A DNA stretch of 64,000 bases from an uncultured Clostridia bacterium. GTDB taxonomy: Bacteria > Bacillota > Clostridia > TANB77 > CAG-508. A program made the translations under genes and the position numbers. Below, piece by piece: positions 17,166 through 25,583 of this stretch (within the stretch, counting starts at the first letter, position 1; the number at the start of each line of letters is the position of its first letter). The DNA is taken from assembly GCA_934130355.1 (NCBI GenBank), contig CAKOXV010000006.1, forward strand, positions 24,627 to 88,626, read 5' to 3'. A model generated the notes under the pieces. The model was not told the origin of the DNA and did not search any database. It saw nothing but the letters and a program-made list of their open reading frames with translations.

Positions 17166-17516
17166 ATGGAACATTGGAGTGTTGAAGACTATAAAAACTT
17201 TACTGATAAAAAAATTAAAAGAACAAAATATAGAGCATATAAAACTTCTATTGATGGCCATACTTTTGACAGTAAAAAAGAAGCAGAATATTATTGTGAA
17301 TTAAAAATGAGATTACAAGCTAAAGAAATTAATGGTTTTTGTCTACAACCTACTTTTATGCTTGCACCTGGATTAAAATATAAAGCTGATTTTGTTATTT
17401 TTAATTCTGATAATTCTTATGAAGTTATTGATGTAAAAGGTGTTAAAACAAAAGAATATATAGCAAAAAAGAAAGTTTTTGAAGATAAATATAATATGAA
17501 AATAAAAGAAATTTAG
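17166..17516 (+). CDS. DUF1064 nuclease-like protein
   Basis: A 116-residue protein of the DUF1064 family, usually met in phages and Firmicutes genomes. The core FDSKKEAEYYCELK, then YKADFVIF and YEVIDVKGVKTKEYIAKKKVFE, fits a PD-(D/E)XK-like nuclease fold: an early glutamate, an aspartate in KADF, and the D-V-K end of the next strand. Nuclease activity is an inference from this pattern. It is one of the few plus-strand genes and a single transcription unit. The start has a GGGGG Shine-Dalgarno, and the terminator is shared with the convergent transglycosylase gene. Confidence 0.7.
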   Translation: MEHWSVEDYKNFTDKKIKRTKYRAYKTSIDGHTFDSKKEAEYYCELKMRLQAKEINGFCLQPTFMLAPGLKYKADFVIFNSDNSYEVIDVKGVKTKEYIAKKKVFEDKYNMKIKEI

Positions 17517-17519
17517 ATT

Positions 17520-17559
17520 AAAAGAGTGCACAAATATATAATACTTGTCCACTCTTTTA
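17520..17559. terminator. Bidirectional terminator between DUF1064 and transglycosylase genes
   Basis: AAAAGAGTGCACAA pairs with TTGTCCACTCTTTT with one mismatch. The A run on the left and T run on the right let it serve both convergent genes. Confidence 0.75.
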
Positions 17560-17560
17560 T

Positions 17561-18268
17561 TTATTGTTCTGAATCTAAAATTTCATCCATTTTATCTTGA
17601 GAAATATATTCATATCTTACCATTTTTTCAAGAACTTGTTTTTGACGTTGAGCTGCTAAATCAGGGTTTTTCGTTGGTGCATATACAGATGGTGCATTTG
17701 GAACACCTGCTAACATACTACTTTCATATTCATTCATGTCTATCGGTTCTTTACCATAATATCCATTTGCAGCTTTTTTTATTCCAGTATATCCATTTCC
17801 GAAATAACTTGTATTTACATACATTTCTAGTATTGTATTTTTATCACAATTTCTTTCAATTTCAAATGCCATAAATACTTCTGCTATTTTTCTTAATGCT
17901 GTCTTCTCTTGTGTAAAATATACATTTTTAGCTACTTGTTGTGTTATACTGCTTCCACCTTCTTTTAGTTCAAAGGATTTTACATTTGTCCAAATAGCTC
18001 TAGCTATTCCTATGTAGTCTAATGCCCCATGGCCGTAAAATCTCCTATCTTCTACTGCAACAACTGCTTTAGTATAAAATTCTGGTAAGTCATCAATTTT
18101 AGTATAATTTTCTCCAGCTTGAAGTTCTGCAACTTTATCTTTTACACTGATTTTGTCTAATGCTTCTTTATAAATTGAATATCCTTTATATGTTAATATT
18201 GCTCCTATAAATAGCACTATTAATATTATAAATCCTATTATCTTTTTTACTACTTTCATAACTACCAC
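17561..18268 (-). CDS. mtgA: Monofunctional peptidoglycan glycosyltransferase (GT51)
   Basis: A 235-residue membrane-anchored transglycosylase that polymerises lipid II into glycan strands. One N-terminal helix (IIGFIILIVLFIGAILTYKGY) anchors a GT51 domain with VAVEDRRFYGHGALDYIGIARA (catalytic glutamate in VED), EGGSSITQQVAKN, RKIAEVFMAFEIER and LEMYVNTSYFGNGYTGI. No transpeptidase domain follows, which separates it from the class A PBP at 49569. The gene is close to a diacylglycerol/undecaprenol kinase gene (19-nt gap) and an MFS gene in one leftward unit. Symbol by family only. Confidence 0.9.
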   Translation of the reverse strand: MVVMKVVKKIIGFIILIVLFIGAILTYKGYSIYKEALDKISVKDKVAELQAGENYTKIDDLPEFYTKAVVAVEDRRFYGHGALDYIGIARAIWTNVKSFELKEGGSSITQQVAKNVYFTQEKTALRKIAEVFMAFEIERNCDKNTILEMYVNTSYFGNGYTGIKKAANGYYGKEPIDMNEYESSMLAGVPNAPSVYAPTKNPDLAAQRQKQVLEKMVRYEYISQDKMDEILDSEQ

Positions 18269-18286
18269 CTAATTTTACTATACATT

Positions 18287-18670
18287 TTATATGTGACTAT
18301 AAAGTGACTTTATAATAGGGATAAAAATTATTATTCCTATTATTGCAGCTCCAATAGCTACCGCAAGAACTGCAGCTGCTGAAATATCTTTTGCAATTTT
18401 TGCTTTTTCGTTTTTTTCGGGGCTAATCATGTCTACAACCGTTTCTATTGCAGTATTGAACAATTCGGCACTTATTACTAATACAATTGCTACAACAATT
18501 AAACACCATTGTATTGGATTTAATTTAAGCCATATTCCTAATACTATTACAATGAACATTGCTAATGTATGAATTTTCATGTTTTTTTCTGTTTTAAATG
18601 CAGAAAAAAAACCTTGTATAGCATATTTAAAACTATTTAATATTTTTTTATATTCTTGTTTTGGATTCAT
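18287..18670 (-). CDS. dgkA: Diacylglycerol/undecaprenol kinase, DgkA type
   Basis: A 127-residue small integral membrane kinase with three helices. The family signature ELFNTAIETVVDMISPE is present, followed by KAKIAKDISAAAVLAVAIGAA, and an amphipathic N-terminal helix (FKYAIQGFFSAFKTEKNMKIH). Gram-positive members mostly phosphorylate undecaprenol, feeding the lipid carrier for cell-wall synthesis; that role fits the neighbouring transglycosylase. The start codon lies inside the 3' end of the MFS gene (23-nt overlap), showing translational coupling. Confidence 0.9.
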   Translation of the reverse strand: MNPKQEYKKILNSFKYAIQGFFSAFKTEKNMKIHTLAMFIVIVLGIWLKLNPIQWCLIVVAIVLVISAELFNTAIETVVDMISPEKNEKAKIAKDISAAAVLAVAIGAAIIGIIIFIPIIKSLYSHI

Positions 18671-19982
18671 ATTCTTTCCTTTCTTGAAAATTCTTTATAT
18701 GACTGTATTTTAAATCTCTGCTTGAATATTTTTCAATCGTTAATCCTACTTTATCTTTCATATAATGTAAAAGTAATATTAAAATTACAGATGAAATTAT
18801 TCCTATTATTATAACAGAATTTCCTGCACTCGAAAAACTTAAGAGCCAAGCTCCAAGTAAGCTTATTAATATAGAAAAAATATTATATACTAAATTCCTT
18901 ACTGTAGCTAATTTTATTCTTATTTTTCTATTTGTAAAATTATTTAAATATCTATATGTTAAAACATTGTGTGCTCCTTTAATTCCACCCATTAACACGA
19001 ACAAGCTTATAATTAAAATTGTTTTAATTATTTCTATATTTCCATTTGCTAACATTCCTACTAAAATTAAAGGAATTGTAAGATTAATCCCTAACACTGA
19101 TAATGTTCTATTTCTAAACCTTTTATGTATTTTGCTTTGCATACCTGCAAATGTTGCTGCTGCAATCTGAATTATTGCAAAAACTATTCCAAAGTATTGT
19201 TCAGGAAGTTGAATTTGTTTTAAGATTCCACCTCTAAATGTTGTTAAATTGTAATTTAAGCCTGATATTAATCCAAAAAATATTAGCAAACATAACATTC
19301 TTTTTGATTTTATAGAAAAGCTTATTGCTTCTTTTAATTGTTTTAAATATTCTTTTGCATCACTATCACTTGTTTTTGATGAACTTTCTTTCGATGGCAT
19401 TTGAGTATGTTTAAATCTTGTTGATAATATTGTTGCAATTATATTTCCTATCAAACACAATATTAATGGTAAATATGGTTGAATTACAAAAGTAAATCCA
19501 GCAATAAGTGATGTTACAGCATCAATTACATAATATCTTGCAGAGCCAACTCCATCAATTGTAGAATATAAATGTCCTCTCTTTTTGCCTCTAGGTAATG
19601 AATCATATAAAATGTTTGTTTCGCAAATACCTTTTATTACATATCCAACTGCATCTATGAAAAGAGCAATTAATAATTGTACATAATTTTGAGTTAGCAT
19701 TAAAATTGTAATAAATATGCACATACATAAATTTGCAAAAACAAGACTGTTTTTCTTTCCAAGTTTATCTACTAATATCCCCATTGGAATTTGCAAAACT
19801 AAACACGATGTAGTAAAAAATGCTTCTGACAACAATATTTGAGATGCAGAGAAGTTTTTAACTTGATTTAAAAACAAATATATTATTGAATAATAAAATA
19901 ACAAATCCCAAGAAAACATTTTATAAATTGGATATAATCTTGCATTTATTTTTTTGTTTTGGATTTCCTTTGTTTTGTTCAT
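18648..19982 (-). CDS. MFS transporter
   Basis: A 444-residue protein with about 12 hydrophobic helices and a central hydrophilic loop (PSKESSSKTSDSDAKEYLKQL, near 195-220), the layout of the major facilitator superfamily. The loop between helices 2 and 3 reads GILVDKLGKKNSL, matching the GxLaDrxGrkxxl signature. The family covers drug and solute exporters, and the substrate cannot be told. The start at 19982 follows a GAGGTG ribosome site. It is the first gene of a unit with dgkA and mtgA. Confidence 0.8.
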   Translation of the reverse strand: MNKTKEIQNKKINARLYPIYKMFSWDLLFYYSIIYLFLNQVKNFSASQILLSEAFFTTSCLVLQIPMGILVDKLGKKNSLVFANLCMCIFITILMLTQNYVQLLIALFIDAVGYVIKGICETNILYDSLPRGKKRGHLYSTIDGVGSARYYVIDAVTSLIAGFTFVIQPYLPLILCLIGNIIATILSTRFKHTQMPSKESSSKTSDSDAKEYLKQLKEAISFSIKSKRMLCLLIFFGLISGLNYNLTTFRGGILKQIQLPEQYFGIVFAIIQIAAATFAGMQSKIHKRFRNRTLSVLGINLTIPLILVGMLANGNIEIIKTILIISLFVLMGGIKGAHNVLTYRYLNNFTNRKIRIKLATVRNLVYNIFSILISLLGAWLLSFSSAGNSVIIIGIISSVILILLLHYMKDKVGLTIEKYSSRDLKYSHIKNFQERKEYESKTRI

Positions 19983-19996
19983 ATTTCACCTCAATT

Positions 19997-20045
19997 AAAA
20001 AGGGATTGATTCTTTTTATGTAAAATGAGTCAAGTCCCTTTTTAT
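19997..20045 (-). terminator. Terminator after the ackA paralogue
   Basis: AAAAAGGGATTGA pairs with TCAAGTCCCTTTTT with one bulged base. It lies just after the stop codon of the downstream acetate kinase gene and ends in T residues on the minus strand. Confidence 0.7.
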
Positions 20046-20052
20046 ATATTTT

Positions 20053-21240
20053 CTAGATTAATCTTGCTGTTTCTCTTGCAATCATAAGTTCCTCATTTGT
20101 TGGTATTACATAAGCTTTAATTTTAGAATCTGGTGTTGTAATTTCTTTTTCTTCTCCTCTTATATTGTTTGCTTCTACATCTATTTTAACTCCCATAAAT
20201 TCAAGCTTTTCACAAATTCCTTTTCTAATATTTATTTGATTTTCTCCAACTCCTCCTGTAAATACAATGTAGTCAATTCCATTCATTGCAACAGCATATT
20301 TAGCTATAAATCCAGCTATTTCATATTTAAATTTTTCAATTGCAATTGCTGCATCTTCATTATCACCATAAGATGCTGCTTCTATCTCTCTAAAATCTGG
20401 AGCCATTCCAGATATTGCTTGAAGTCCTGACTTTTTATTTAATATATTTTCAACTTGGTCTGCTGTTAAGTTTTCTTTTTTCATTATATATGTAACTACA
20501 GAAGGGTCTAAATCTCCTGAACGTGTAACCATTGGAATTCCTCCAAGTGGTGTTAATCCCATACTTGTATCAATTGATCTTCCACCTTCAACAGCAGTTA
20601 TACTAGATCCTTGTCCTAAGTGGCATGTAACTATTTTTAGATTTTTTATATCTTTTCCAACAATTTCTGCTAATCTTCTAGATACATATAAATGTGATGT
20701 ACCATGTGCTCCATATTTTCTTATTCCATATTTTTTATAATATTCATAAGGAATTGGATATATAAATTTTTCTTTTGGCATTGTTTGGTGGAATGTTGTA
20801 TCAAATACTCCTACCATTGGTTTCCCTGGCATAACTTTTTTACAAGCTTCTATTCCTATTATTCCAGCAGGATTATGTAATGGTGCTAAATCTATACACT
20901 CTCTTAAAACATCTACCACATGTTCATCAATTAATGTAGATTCTTTTATTTTTTCTCCACCATTTAATAATCTATGTCCTATTGCAGAAATTTCGTCTAA
21001 GCTATCAATTACCTTATATTCTGGATTTATTAATTGTTTTAATGTAAAATCTACTGCTTCTTCATGTGTTTTTGCAGGATGTTTTATTTCTATTTTTCTT
21101 CCATTAACTTTATGTGTTATAAAAGCTTCAGCTTCTCCTATTCTTTCATATTTTCCAGAAGCTAATACTTCTTCATTCTCCATATTTATTAATTGATATT
21201 TTAGTGATGAACTACCACAATTTAGTACTAATATTTTCAT
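20053..21240 (-). CDS. ackA: Acetate kinase paralogue (divergent copy)
   Basis: A 395-residue ASKHA-fold acyl kinase with N7 (MKILVLNCGSSSLKYQ), IGHRLLNGGEK, APLHNPAGIIGIEAC, VFDTTFHQTM, YGAHGTSHLYVSRRL, TRSGDLDPSVV and the C-terminal TNEELMIARET. Catalytic arginine and histidine positions are kept. Several positions differ from the partner copy at 21262: HRLLNGGE replaces HRVVHGGE, YGAHGTSH replaces YGFHGTSH, and MVTRSGD replaces MGTRSGD. It is 21 nt downstream of the second ackA in a pta-ackA-ackA operon. It may prefer another short-chain acyl phosphate, or be a relaxed duplicate. Confidence 0.9.
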   Translation of the reverse strand: MKILVLNCGSSSLKYQLINMENEEVLASGKYERIGEAEAFITHKVNGRKIEIKHPAKTHEEAVDFTLKQLINPEYKVIDSLDEISAIGHRLLNGGEKIKESTLIDEHVVDVLRECIDLAPLHNPAGIIGIEACKKVMPGKPMVGVFDTTFHQTMPKEKFIYPIPYEYYKKYGIRKYGAHGTSHLYVSRRLAEIVGKDIKNLKIVTCHLGQGSSITAVEGGRSIDTSMGLTPLGGIPMVTRSGDLDPSVVTYIMKKENLTADQVENILNKKSGLQAISGMAPDFREIEAASYGDNEDAAIAIEKFKYEIAGFIAKYAVAMNGIDYIVFTGGVGENQINIRKGICEKLEFMGVKIDVEANNIRGEEKEITTPDSKIKAYVIPTNEELMIARETARLI

Positions 21241-21261
21241 TTCAAAAATCTTCCCTTCTTT

Positions 21262-22455
21262 TTATTTATTTACAATTTTCTCTGTTTCTTTCGCAATCAT
21301 AAGTTCTTCATTTGTTGGTATTACATATACTTTTACTTTTGAATCTGGTGTAGAAATTTCTGTTTCTTCTCCTTTTACAAGATTTAGCTTACCTGAAATT
21401 TCAACTCCAAATACTTCTAGTAGATTACAAATTTCTCCTCTTGAATATGGTGATTTTTCTCCTACTCCAGCAGTAAAAGTAAGTACATCTAATCCACCCA
21501 TTGCAACAGCATATTTAGCAATAAATCCTGCAATTGCATAATGGTATGCATCTAATGCTGTATTTGCTCTTTTTCCGCCTGCTAAAGCTTCTGCTTCAAT
21601 ATCTCTAAAATCTATTGATACTGTTGACATTCCATAAGCACCAGATTCTTTATTTAAAATTCTTTCTATTTCATCTGCACTTAATCCTTCTTTTTTCATT
21701 ATATATGTAACTACTGATGGATCTAAGTCTCCTGAACGTGTTCCCATTGGTATTCCTCCAAGTGGTGTTAGCCCCATACTTGTTTCTACTGATTCACCAT
21801 TTTTTATAGCACATAAACTTGCCCCTTGGCCAAGATGACAGTTTACTATTTTTAAGTCTTTCACATCTTTTCCCATAATTTCTGCAACTCTATTTGCAAC
21901 ATATTGATGTGATGTACCATGAAATCCATATTTTCTTATTCCATATTTTTCGTAATATTCTTTTGGAATTGCATATAAATATTTATCTGCTGATATAGTT
22001 TGATGAAAAGCTGTATCAAATACTGCTACCATTGGCTTATCTGGCACTACTTTTCGGCATGCCTCAATTCCTAATACTGCTGCCGGATTATGTAAAGGAG
22101 CTAATTCTGCTGTATCTTTTATTCCTTGCACAACTTCATCTGTTATTAATACCGCATCTTTAAATTTTTCTCCACCATGTACTACTCTATGTCCAATAGC
22201 ATCTAGTTCATCTAATGATTTGAATATTCCATAACTATCGCTTACTAATCTTCCCATCACAAATTCAATTGCTTTTTCATGATTTACAGCTGGATGCTCA
22301 AATTTGTGTTTTTCTCCATGTACTTTGTGTGTTAGAAAAGCTTGCTCTTGTCCTATTCTTTCATAATTTCCTTTTACTAACATTTCTCCTGTTTCTGTAT
22401 CTATTACTTGATATTTAAGTGATGAACTACCTGAATTTAATACTAAAATTTTCAT
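21262..22455 (-). CDS. ackA: Acetate kinase
   Basis: A 397-residue acetate kinase that converts acetyl phosphate and ADP to acetate and ATP, the last step of fermentative acetate production. Conserved signatures are all standard: NSGSSSLKYQV, GHRVVHGGEKF, APLHNPAAVLGIEAC, VFDTAFHQT, RKYGFHGTSHQYVANR, HLGQGASLCAI, MGTRSGDLDPSVV and FTAGVGEKSP. It lies 18 nt after pta and 21 nt before the divergent paralogue, so the three are one operon. This copy is the better candidate for the housekeeping enzyme. Confidence 0.96.
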   Translation of the reverse strand: MKILVLNSGSSSLKYQVIDTETGEMLVKGNYERIGQEQAFLTHKVHGEKHKFEHPAVNHEKAIEFVMGRLVSDSYGIFKSLDELDAIGHRVVHGGEKFKDAVLITDEVVQGIKDTAELAPLHNPAAVLGIEACRKVVPDKPMVAVFDTAFHQTISADKYLYAIPKEYYEKYGIRKYGFHGTSHQYVANRVAEIMGKDVKDLKIVNCHLGQGASLCAIKNGESVETSMGLTPLGGIPMGTRSGDLDPSVVTYIMKKEGLSADEIERILNKESGAYGMSTVSIDFRDIEAEALAGGKRANTALDAYHYAIAGFIAKYAVAMGGLDVLTFTAGVGEKSPYSRGEICNLLEVFGVEISGKLNLVKGEETEISTPDSKVKVYVIPTNEELMIAKETEKIVNK

Positions 22456-22473
22456 AAAATCCTCTCCTACTTT

Positions 22474-23472
22474 TTAATTTTGTTGTGCTTGAACTGCTGT
22501 TATAGCAACAACTCCAGCTATATCTTGACTACTGCATCCTCTAGATAAATCGTTTACAGGTCTTGCTATTCCTTGGCATAATGGTCCATAAGCTTCTGCA
22601 TTAGCTAATCTTTGAACTAATTTATATCCTATATTTCCAGCACCTAAATCTGGAAATACTAATACATTTGCTTTTCCTTTTAAAGGACTTCCTTTTGCCT
22701 TGAATTCTGCTACCTGTGGAATTATAGCAGCATCTAGCTGAAGTTCTCCATCTATTAGTAAATCTGGTTCTTTTTCTCTTGTTATTCTGGTTGCTTCAAT
22801 CATTTTTTCTGTTGATGCTGAATGTGCACTTCCATAAGTAGAATAAGATAGCATTGCTACTTTAGGTTCATTTCCAACTAATTGCTTAAAGCTTTTGCTT
22901 GATGAAATTGCAATTTCTGAAAGTGCTTCTGAATCTGGTTCTTCATTTAATCCACTATCTGCAAATATAAAAGTTCCATTTTCTCCATAATTGCAGTTTG
23001 GAACTACCATTATAAAAAATGCTGATACAAGTTTTGTTCCAGGAGCTGTTTTTAATATTTGTAAAGCTGGTCTTAATGTATCTGCTGTTGAATGTGCCGC
23101 ACCAGATACTAATCCATCTGCTTCATTTAATTTTACCATCATCATTCCAAAATATATTGGTTCTAATACTAGTTTTTTTGCTTGTTCTTCTGTCATTCCT
23201 TTTGCTTTTCTTAATTCATACAATGTATTAGCATATTCATCTATTTTCTCAGATTTGGCTGGATCTATTATTTGAGTATCTCCTAATTCTATCTCTTTTT
23301 CTTTAGCCATTTGTCGTACTTTTTCTTCTTCTCCAATTAGTACTACTTTTGCATATTTTTCATTTTTAATAATTTCTGCTGCTTGTAGAATTCTTATATC
23401 TGTTGCTTCTGGTAATACTATTGTTTTAATTTCTCTTTTTGCTCTTTGTTTAATTTGTTCTATAAATGACAT
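22474..23472 (-). CDS. pta: Phosphate acetyltransferase
   Basis: A 332-residue phosphotransacetylase of the short class without the extra N-terminal P-loop domain. It exchanges CoA of acetyl-CoA for phosphate. Landmarks are IKTIVLPEATDIRILQAAEII at the start, GLVSGAAHSTADTLRPALQI, TFIFADSGLNEEPD, SYSTYGSAHS, GELQLDAAI and VFPDLGAGNIGYKLVQRLANAEAYGP, with the C-terminal ARPVNDLSRGCSSQDI. First gene of the pta-ackA-ackA operon, preceded by a plausible promoter at 23530. Confidence 0.96.
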   Translation of the reverse strand: MSFIEQIKQRAKREIKTIVLPEATDIRILQAAEIIKNEKYAKVVLIGEEEKVRQMAKEKEIELGDTQIIDPAKSEKIDEYANTLYELRKAKGMTEEQAKKLVLEPIYFGMMMVKLNEADGLVSGAAHSTADTLRPALQILKTAPGTKLVSAFFIMVVPNCNYGENGTFIFADSGLNEEPDSEALSEIAISSSKSFKQLVGNEPKVAMLSYSTYGSAHSASTEKMIEATRITREKEPDLLIDGELQLDAAIIPQVAEFKAKGSPLKGKANVLVFPDLGAGNIGYKLVQRLANAEAYGPLCQGIARPVNDLSRGCSSQDIAGVVAITAVQAQQN

Positions 23473-23529
23473 TTTTCCCTCCTTAATATATTATAAGTTC
23501 TTAATTTATTTAATGTTCGAGTTTAATAT

Positions 23530-23558
23530 ATCATATCAATTCAAAAAACACAATACAA
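23530..23558 (-). promoter_or_regulatory. Likely promoter of the pta-ackA operon
   Basis: Minus strand TTGTAT, 17 nt, TATGAT, about 60 nt upstream of the pta start codon, which itself follows GGAGGG. Both boxes deviate from consensus. Confidence 0.4.
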
Positions 23559-23610
23559 AACAAGAAAAAACCCTATACTATGGTTACAGTATAATGGTTC
23601 TGAGGAACAA

Positions 23611-23955
23611 GAGGGCAAGAGTAGTTGGCAGATAACATCACACAGCTTATCTAATAAAATGAATGAAAGATTTTGTGTATCTAAACTTAACATTAGAAAA
23701 TCTTATATAATAATATGAGGGATGTTCACGGGGGAAAAGTTAATATATAACTATTCCATAGCAAAAACATAGCTGGGGTCTTCGTCGGGGGTCTTTGCTT
23801 TATTTCATAGTTATATATTAACTTTTTCAGCCTGAGTGAAAGAGGCTCATATTATTAAATTAGATTTTCTTTGGGAAGTTTAGCTTATTCAAAATCTGTA
23901 ATGACATTTTATTAGATAAGCTGTGTGATGTTATCTGCCAACCACTGTTGCCCTC
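23611..23955. repeat. Long hairpin element, copy 4
   Basis: A 345-bp hairpin in the gap upstream of pta, ending 17 nt before the gerQ-like stop codon. The outer arms are the best paired of the family: about 51 nt from GAGGGCAAGAGTAGTTGGCA on the left against TGCCAACCACTGTTGCCCTC on the right, with two mismatches. Orientation is opposite to copies 1 and 3. Shared blocks, written in this orientation, are TGTATCTAAACTTAAC, GAGGGATGTTCACG, the apex CATAGCTGGGGTCTTCGTCG, GTGAAAGAGGCTC and GGGAAGTTTAGCTTATTC. The inner stem AAAGTTAATATATAACTAT carries a compensated base change relative to copy 3. Confidence 0.85.
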
Positions 23956-23971
23956 TTTTTGCACTCACTAT

Positions 23972-24331
23972 TTAGTAATTAGGTAACCCTGAATAATATC
24001 TATTATTCATATACATTTGGTTTCCCATCATTCCTAAAGGATTACTTGCAGCTATAGTTACAAATTTTATTGAATATATATCACAATAAACAAGATTATC
24101 GCTTTCAATAGAACGCAACAAAATGTAACTTGCTCCAACGTCCTCTAAAATTCCTGTTCTATCAGTTAAATTATTAGTTCCTATCAAAAATTCAACTCTT
24201 ACTAATTTTCCTATTTGTTCTCTTAAAAATGCTGGTGTATAAATTGAATTTGTTAGGATTTCTGGTGAATTTTGATTAATAGTAACATTTCTATCTTCTC
24301 TTTTGTCTTGTTTTTCTTCCACATTAGGCAT
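23972..24331 (-). CDS. GerQ-like spore coat protein
   Basis: A 119-residue protein with a disordered, charged N-terminus (about 1-25) and a core domain: IYTPAFLREQIGKLVRVEFLIG, then DRTGILEDVGASYILLRSIE and YCDIYSIKFVTI. This layout resembles GerQ, the spore coat protein that in Bacillus places the germination hydrolase CwlJ at the spore surface. The C-terminus is rich in M, N and Y (MMGNQMYMNNRYYSG), as in many coat proteins. It lies 19 nt downstream of a cwlJ-like gene, the partner predicted by this identification. No direct motif proof; the neighbour strengthens it. Confidence 0.65.
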   Translation of the reverse strand: MPNVEEKQDKREDRNVTINQNSPEILTNSIYTPAFLREQIGKLVRVEFLIGTNNLTDRTGILEDVGASYILLRSIESDNLVYCDIYSIKFVTIAASNPLGMMGNQMYMNNRYYSGLPNY

Positions 24332-24350
24332 TTATCTCACTTTCCTTTCA

Positions 24351-24797
24351 TTAGGTTTGTGCATATTTATCAGTAGGTCTGTAAAAGCAATGTCCTCCAA
24401 GTCTTGTATGAAAAGTTCCTGATCCATTTGATGGAAAAGTTGAACTACAATTAGGTCTAAATGGATTTAAATACCATAAGCATTCACCAATTTCATTTAA
24501 TCTGTTTCCTGATAATGCCCAGTCTGCAATTTCATAATGAATTTCAGTTGGATTCATATTATATATATTTTGTGAATTATATCTTCCTGCTATGTTTTCT
24601 CGTGCACAATCAAACTGTCCTTGTTGAAATATGATATTTCTTATGTTTCCTCCTTGTGAAATCCTTGCGTACTCTCCTTCTGAAACATTAACTCTATTCA
24701 TTACTACAGACGCAACTGCTCTCATTCCATTGTCTCCCTCTCCACCAGCTTCACATTGGACTATTCTTGCTAATAATTCTCTTTCTGAATATGCCAC
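24351..24797 (-). CDS. cwlJ: Spore cortex-lytic cell wall hydrolase, CwlJ type
   Basis: A roughly 148-residue Hydrolase_2 (SleB/CwlJ) protein without signal peptide or peptidoglycan-binding domain, as in CwlJ rather than SleB. Motifs are ELLARIVQCEAGGEG (catalytic-type glutamate in the E-A-x-GE signature), GMRAVASVVMNRV, GQFDCA, and the C-terminal CLWYLNPF and GGHCFYRP. It would degrade the spore cortex during germination. The start used is the GTG at 24797-24795, 8 nt after AGAAGGGG; a GTG three codons upstream is also possible but crowds the ribosome site. It forms an operon with the gerQ-like gene. Confidence 0.85.
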   Translation of the reverse strand: MAYSERELLARIVQCEAGGEGDNGMRAVASVVMNRVNVSEGEYARISQGGNIRNIIFQQGQFDCARENIAGRYNSQNIYNMNPTEIHYEIADWALSGNRLNEIGECLWYLNPFRPNCSSTFPSNGSGTFHTRLGGHCFYRPTDKYAQT

Positions 24798-24937
24798 ATC
24801 ATCCACCCCTTCTTCTATTTTATGCAGTTAAGCAAAAAAATGTACTCTTACTTATGCTATTATATTTTTATTTTGTCAAAAGTTGTCTACTTTTGTTTTT
24901 TAGTGCGATGAAAAATTCAATTTGTGTATTTTATTTA

Positions 24938-24966
24938 TTGAATAGCGCTTTCTAAGTTGGTATAAT
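24938..24966 (+). promoter_or_regulatory. Promoter of the 25045 gene
   Basis: TTGAAT, 17 nt, TATAAT on the plus strand. The predicted leader of about 70 nt ends in GGAGTG before the ATG. Confidence 0.7.
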
Positions 24967-25044
24967 ATTTTTATTCTATATTTCAAACTCCTTTGCATCA
25001 TGAGTTGACAATTATAGAAAATAATTTTTTTGGAGTGATAAGAA

Positions 25045-25527
25045 ATGAGCAAACAAGTTCGGTTGGAGCTTCCATTGTATCATGAAGACAAACCCATTTC
25101 AAAAATGTGGCTAAGCATTAATGGCACCAATGTAACTGCTTATACCAATGAAAATCAAGAAATTAACATTCTTGACTCAGATCAAAAATCCTGTATCAAA
25201 GTATGTGTTCCTGATGAAACGAAAAAAATCCGGGTTTTTCGCCCAGTTTCGTTCATGCCTGTAGATTACATATCTGCCACTTGGTTTTGGTTTGATTCAC
25301 AATGTGAATTGAGATTTCCAAAACTGAAAAAACTTTCTGTCGTCTTTGATGACACAGTCCATGATATTCCCGTCGATAACGGAACCCCTGATAGAACAGA
25401 TTGGGTCTATTACACTGAAGTCAGTTCTGAAGGTAATCGTTTACGTTCGAAGAAGTGGGCTTTAATCATTGCAACACTGGAAGATAAAACAGTTGGCATT
25501 TTGTATTTGTCTGATTCAATCGAATAA
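25045..25527 (+). CDS. Uncharacterised 160-aa protein, GC-richer cassette
   Basis: A 160-residue soluble protein I do not recognise. It looks all-beta: alternating hydrophobic strands such as VRLELPLYHEDKPISKMWL, CIKVCVPDETKKIRVFRPV, ATWFWFDSQCELRFPKL and WALIIATLEDKTVGILYLS. There is no signal peptide or membrane helix. The frame has a clear promoter, a GGAGTG ribosome site and its own strong terminator. Base composition is visibly more balanced than the surroundings (codons GGC, GTC, CGG, ACC), like the genes at 12855 and 43707. A structural or binding role is possible, but nothing in the sequence names one. Confidence 0.7.
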   Translation: MSKQVRLELPLYHEDKPISKMWLSINGTNVTAYTNENQEINILDSDQKSCIKVCVPDETKKIRVFRPVSFMPVDYISATWFWFDSQCELRFPKLKKLSVVFDDTVHDIPVDNGTPDRTDWVYYTEVSSEGNRLRSKKWALIIATLEDKTVGILYLSDSIE

Positions 25528-25537
25528 GTAAGCTAAA

Positions 25538-25569
25538 CAAGGCGGATATACATTTGTAAATCCGCCTTG
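25538..25569 (+). terminator. Terminator of the 25045 gene
   Basis: CAAGGCGGAT pairs with ATCCGCCTTG around a 12-nt loop, followed by CTATTTT. The stem is unusually GC-rich for this region. Confidence 0.8.
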
Positions 25570-25583
25570 CTATTTTCCTATTT

